Origin: Proteobacteria bacterium UBA4457
GTDB taxonomy: Bacteria; Pseudomonadota; Gammaproteobacteria; Ga0077536
Reading direction: 5' to 3'
Assembly: GCA_002390205.1 (NCBI GenBank)
Contig: DGOV01000031.1
Span: 1 to 5,993, forward strand
Length of the DNA stretch: 5,993 nucleotides
The notes under the pieces: model-generated
The model's input: only the letters and a program-made list of their open reading frames with translations
What the model was told of the DNA's origin: nothing
Database searches by the model: none
Shown: piece after piece, positions 5,441 through 5,993 of the stretch
How the letters are laid out: each line of letters begins with the position of its first letter
Position numbering within the stretch: position 1 is the first letter of the stretch
Program-made: the position numbers and the translations under genes

Positions 5441-5993
5441 ATGAAATTTATGTATTTCTTTTTACCAGCACTGCCGGCTACTCACGAGGAAAGACTAGCC
5501 CAAAGGCCAATAGCGTACCAGACGGATCGTTGGCAAAAAATGATCGCAGAGGTCACAGAAATTTCCAGAATGCTGGAAGATCTAGGTTTTACTGGTGTCG
5601 CTTTCCCTGAACACCATCTTCATAGTGAAGGACTAGAAATGGGAAGCCTTCCTGTCCTAACGCAGCATGTCATTCATAACACATCAACTCTTAAAGTAGG
5701 ACCAATAGGTTACGTTTTACCCGGTTGGAATCCACTTAGACTTGCCCTTGAAATAGCATGGCTAGATCAACTAACCGAAGGACGGACACATGTTGGGTTT
5801 GCTAGAGGTTATCAATCCAGATGGTTAAATCAAATGGCACAAAAAGTTCATGTAAGTGCCACGGTGACAAATCAAGGAGAATTAGATGCACGCAATCGCG
5901 AAGTTTTTGAAGAAGTTTTTCAAATCCTAAAATTAGCTTGGAAAGACGAACCTTTTCGCTTTAACGGGAAACATTATCAGTACCCTTTCCCTT
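5441..5993 (+). CDS. LLM class (luciferase-like) flavin-dependent oxidoreductase, 3' end missing
   Basis: An open frame of 184 codons starts at ATG 5441 and runs off the window; the family is usually about 350-400 residues, so roughly half is visible. AGGGGA at 5430-5435, 5 nt before the ATG, is the best ribosome-binding site in the window. Family hallmarks are MKFMYFFLPAL at the start of strand 1, LEDLGFTGVAFPEHHLH (45-61) with the FPEHH motif, the strand KVGPIGYVLPGWNP (85-98), and LDQLTEGRTHVGFARGY (108-124). Such TIM-barrel enzymes use FMNH2 or F420 with oxygen, often for oxidation or C-C, C-S or C-N cleavage of small organics; the cofactor and substrate cannot be decided here. FMN with a partner reductase is likelier in a proteobacterium. 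It follows the lyase-like gene by 34 nt with no terminator, so it should be co-transcribed. Confidence 0.9.
   Translation, partial: MKFMYFFLPALPATHEERLAQRPIAYQTDRWQKMIAEVTEISRMLEDLGFTGVAFPEHHLHSEGLEMGSLPVLTQHVIHNTSTLKVGPIGYVLPGWNPLRLALEIAWLDQLTEGRTHVGFARGYQSRWLNQMAQKVHVSATVTNQGELDARNREVFEEVFQILKLAWKDEPFRFNGKHYQYPFP

Overview
The window is ordinary-looking bacterial DNA of moderate to low G+C. It carries seven genes or gene parts plus one GntR-family regulator, with no rRNA, tRNA, CRISPR array or recognisable insertion sequence. The gene families (a dihydroxyacetophenone-dioxygenase-type cupin, a DsbA/HCCA-isomerase-like protein, a secreted PQQ-dependent sugar dehydrogenase, a short citryl-CoA-lyase-like protein, a flavin-dependent luciferase-like oxidoreductase) and the signal peptides and lipobox fit a Gram-negative heterotroph, probably a proteobacterium from an aquatic or uncultured lineage. 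That placement is inference, and no single marker fixes the taxon.

Left block (1-2117, plus strand): the 3' part of a small cupin (1-339), then after a 111-nt gap a DsbA-like/2-hydroxychromene-2-carboxylate-isomerase-like protein (451-1161). A secreted thermonuclease-family nuclease (1162-1680) follows with no gap, then a lipoprotein rhodanese (1677-2117) overlapping it by an ATGA junction. The last three look like one tightly packed transcription unit. Its last two products are exported: a nuclease with all catalytic residues, and a sulfurtransferase with an intact active-site cysteine.

Middle block (2129-3322, minus strand): a PQQ-dependent aldose-type sugar dehydrogenase with a signal peptide, convergent to the rhodanese gene and ending 11 nt from it. 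A good promoter candidate (perfect TTGACA, 17-nt spacer) lies just upstream of it at 3357-3385 on the minus strand.

Right block (about 3719-5993, plus strand): a GntR/UTRA regulator, a citryl-CoA-lyase-like member of the citrate synthase superfamily, and the first 184 codons of a luciferase-like flavin monooxygenase that runs off the window. A TATAAT promoter followed by a 7-bp-arm inverted repeat lies immediately before the regulator's preferred start codon (3795), which suggests autoregulation. The 64-nt and 34-nt gaps have no visible terminator, so the three genes probably form one regulated catabolic operon. The likely theme is flavin-dependent oxidation of an unknown small molecule combined with chemistry on a CoA thioester, under UTRA ligand control. 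The lyase-like protein appears to lack two of the three classical citrate-synthase catalytic residues, so the substrate and even the reaction are open. This operon is the most interesting part of the window.
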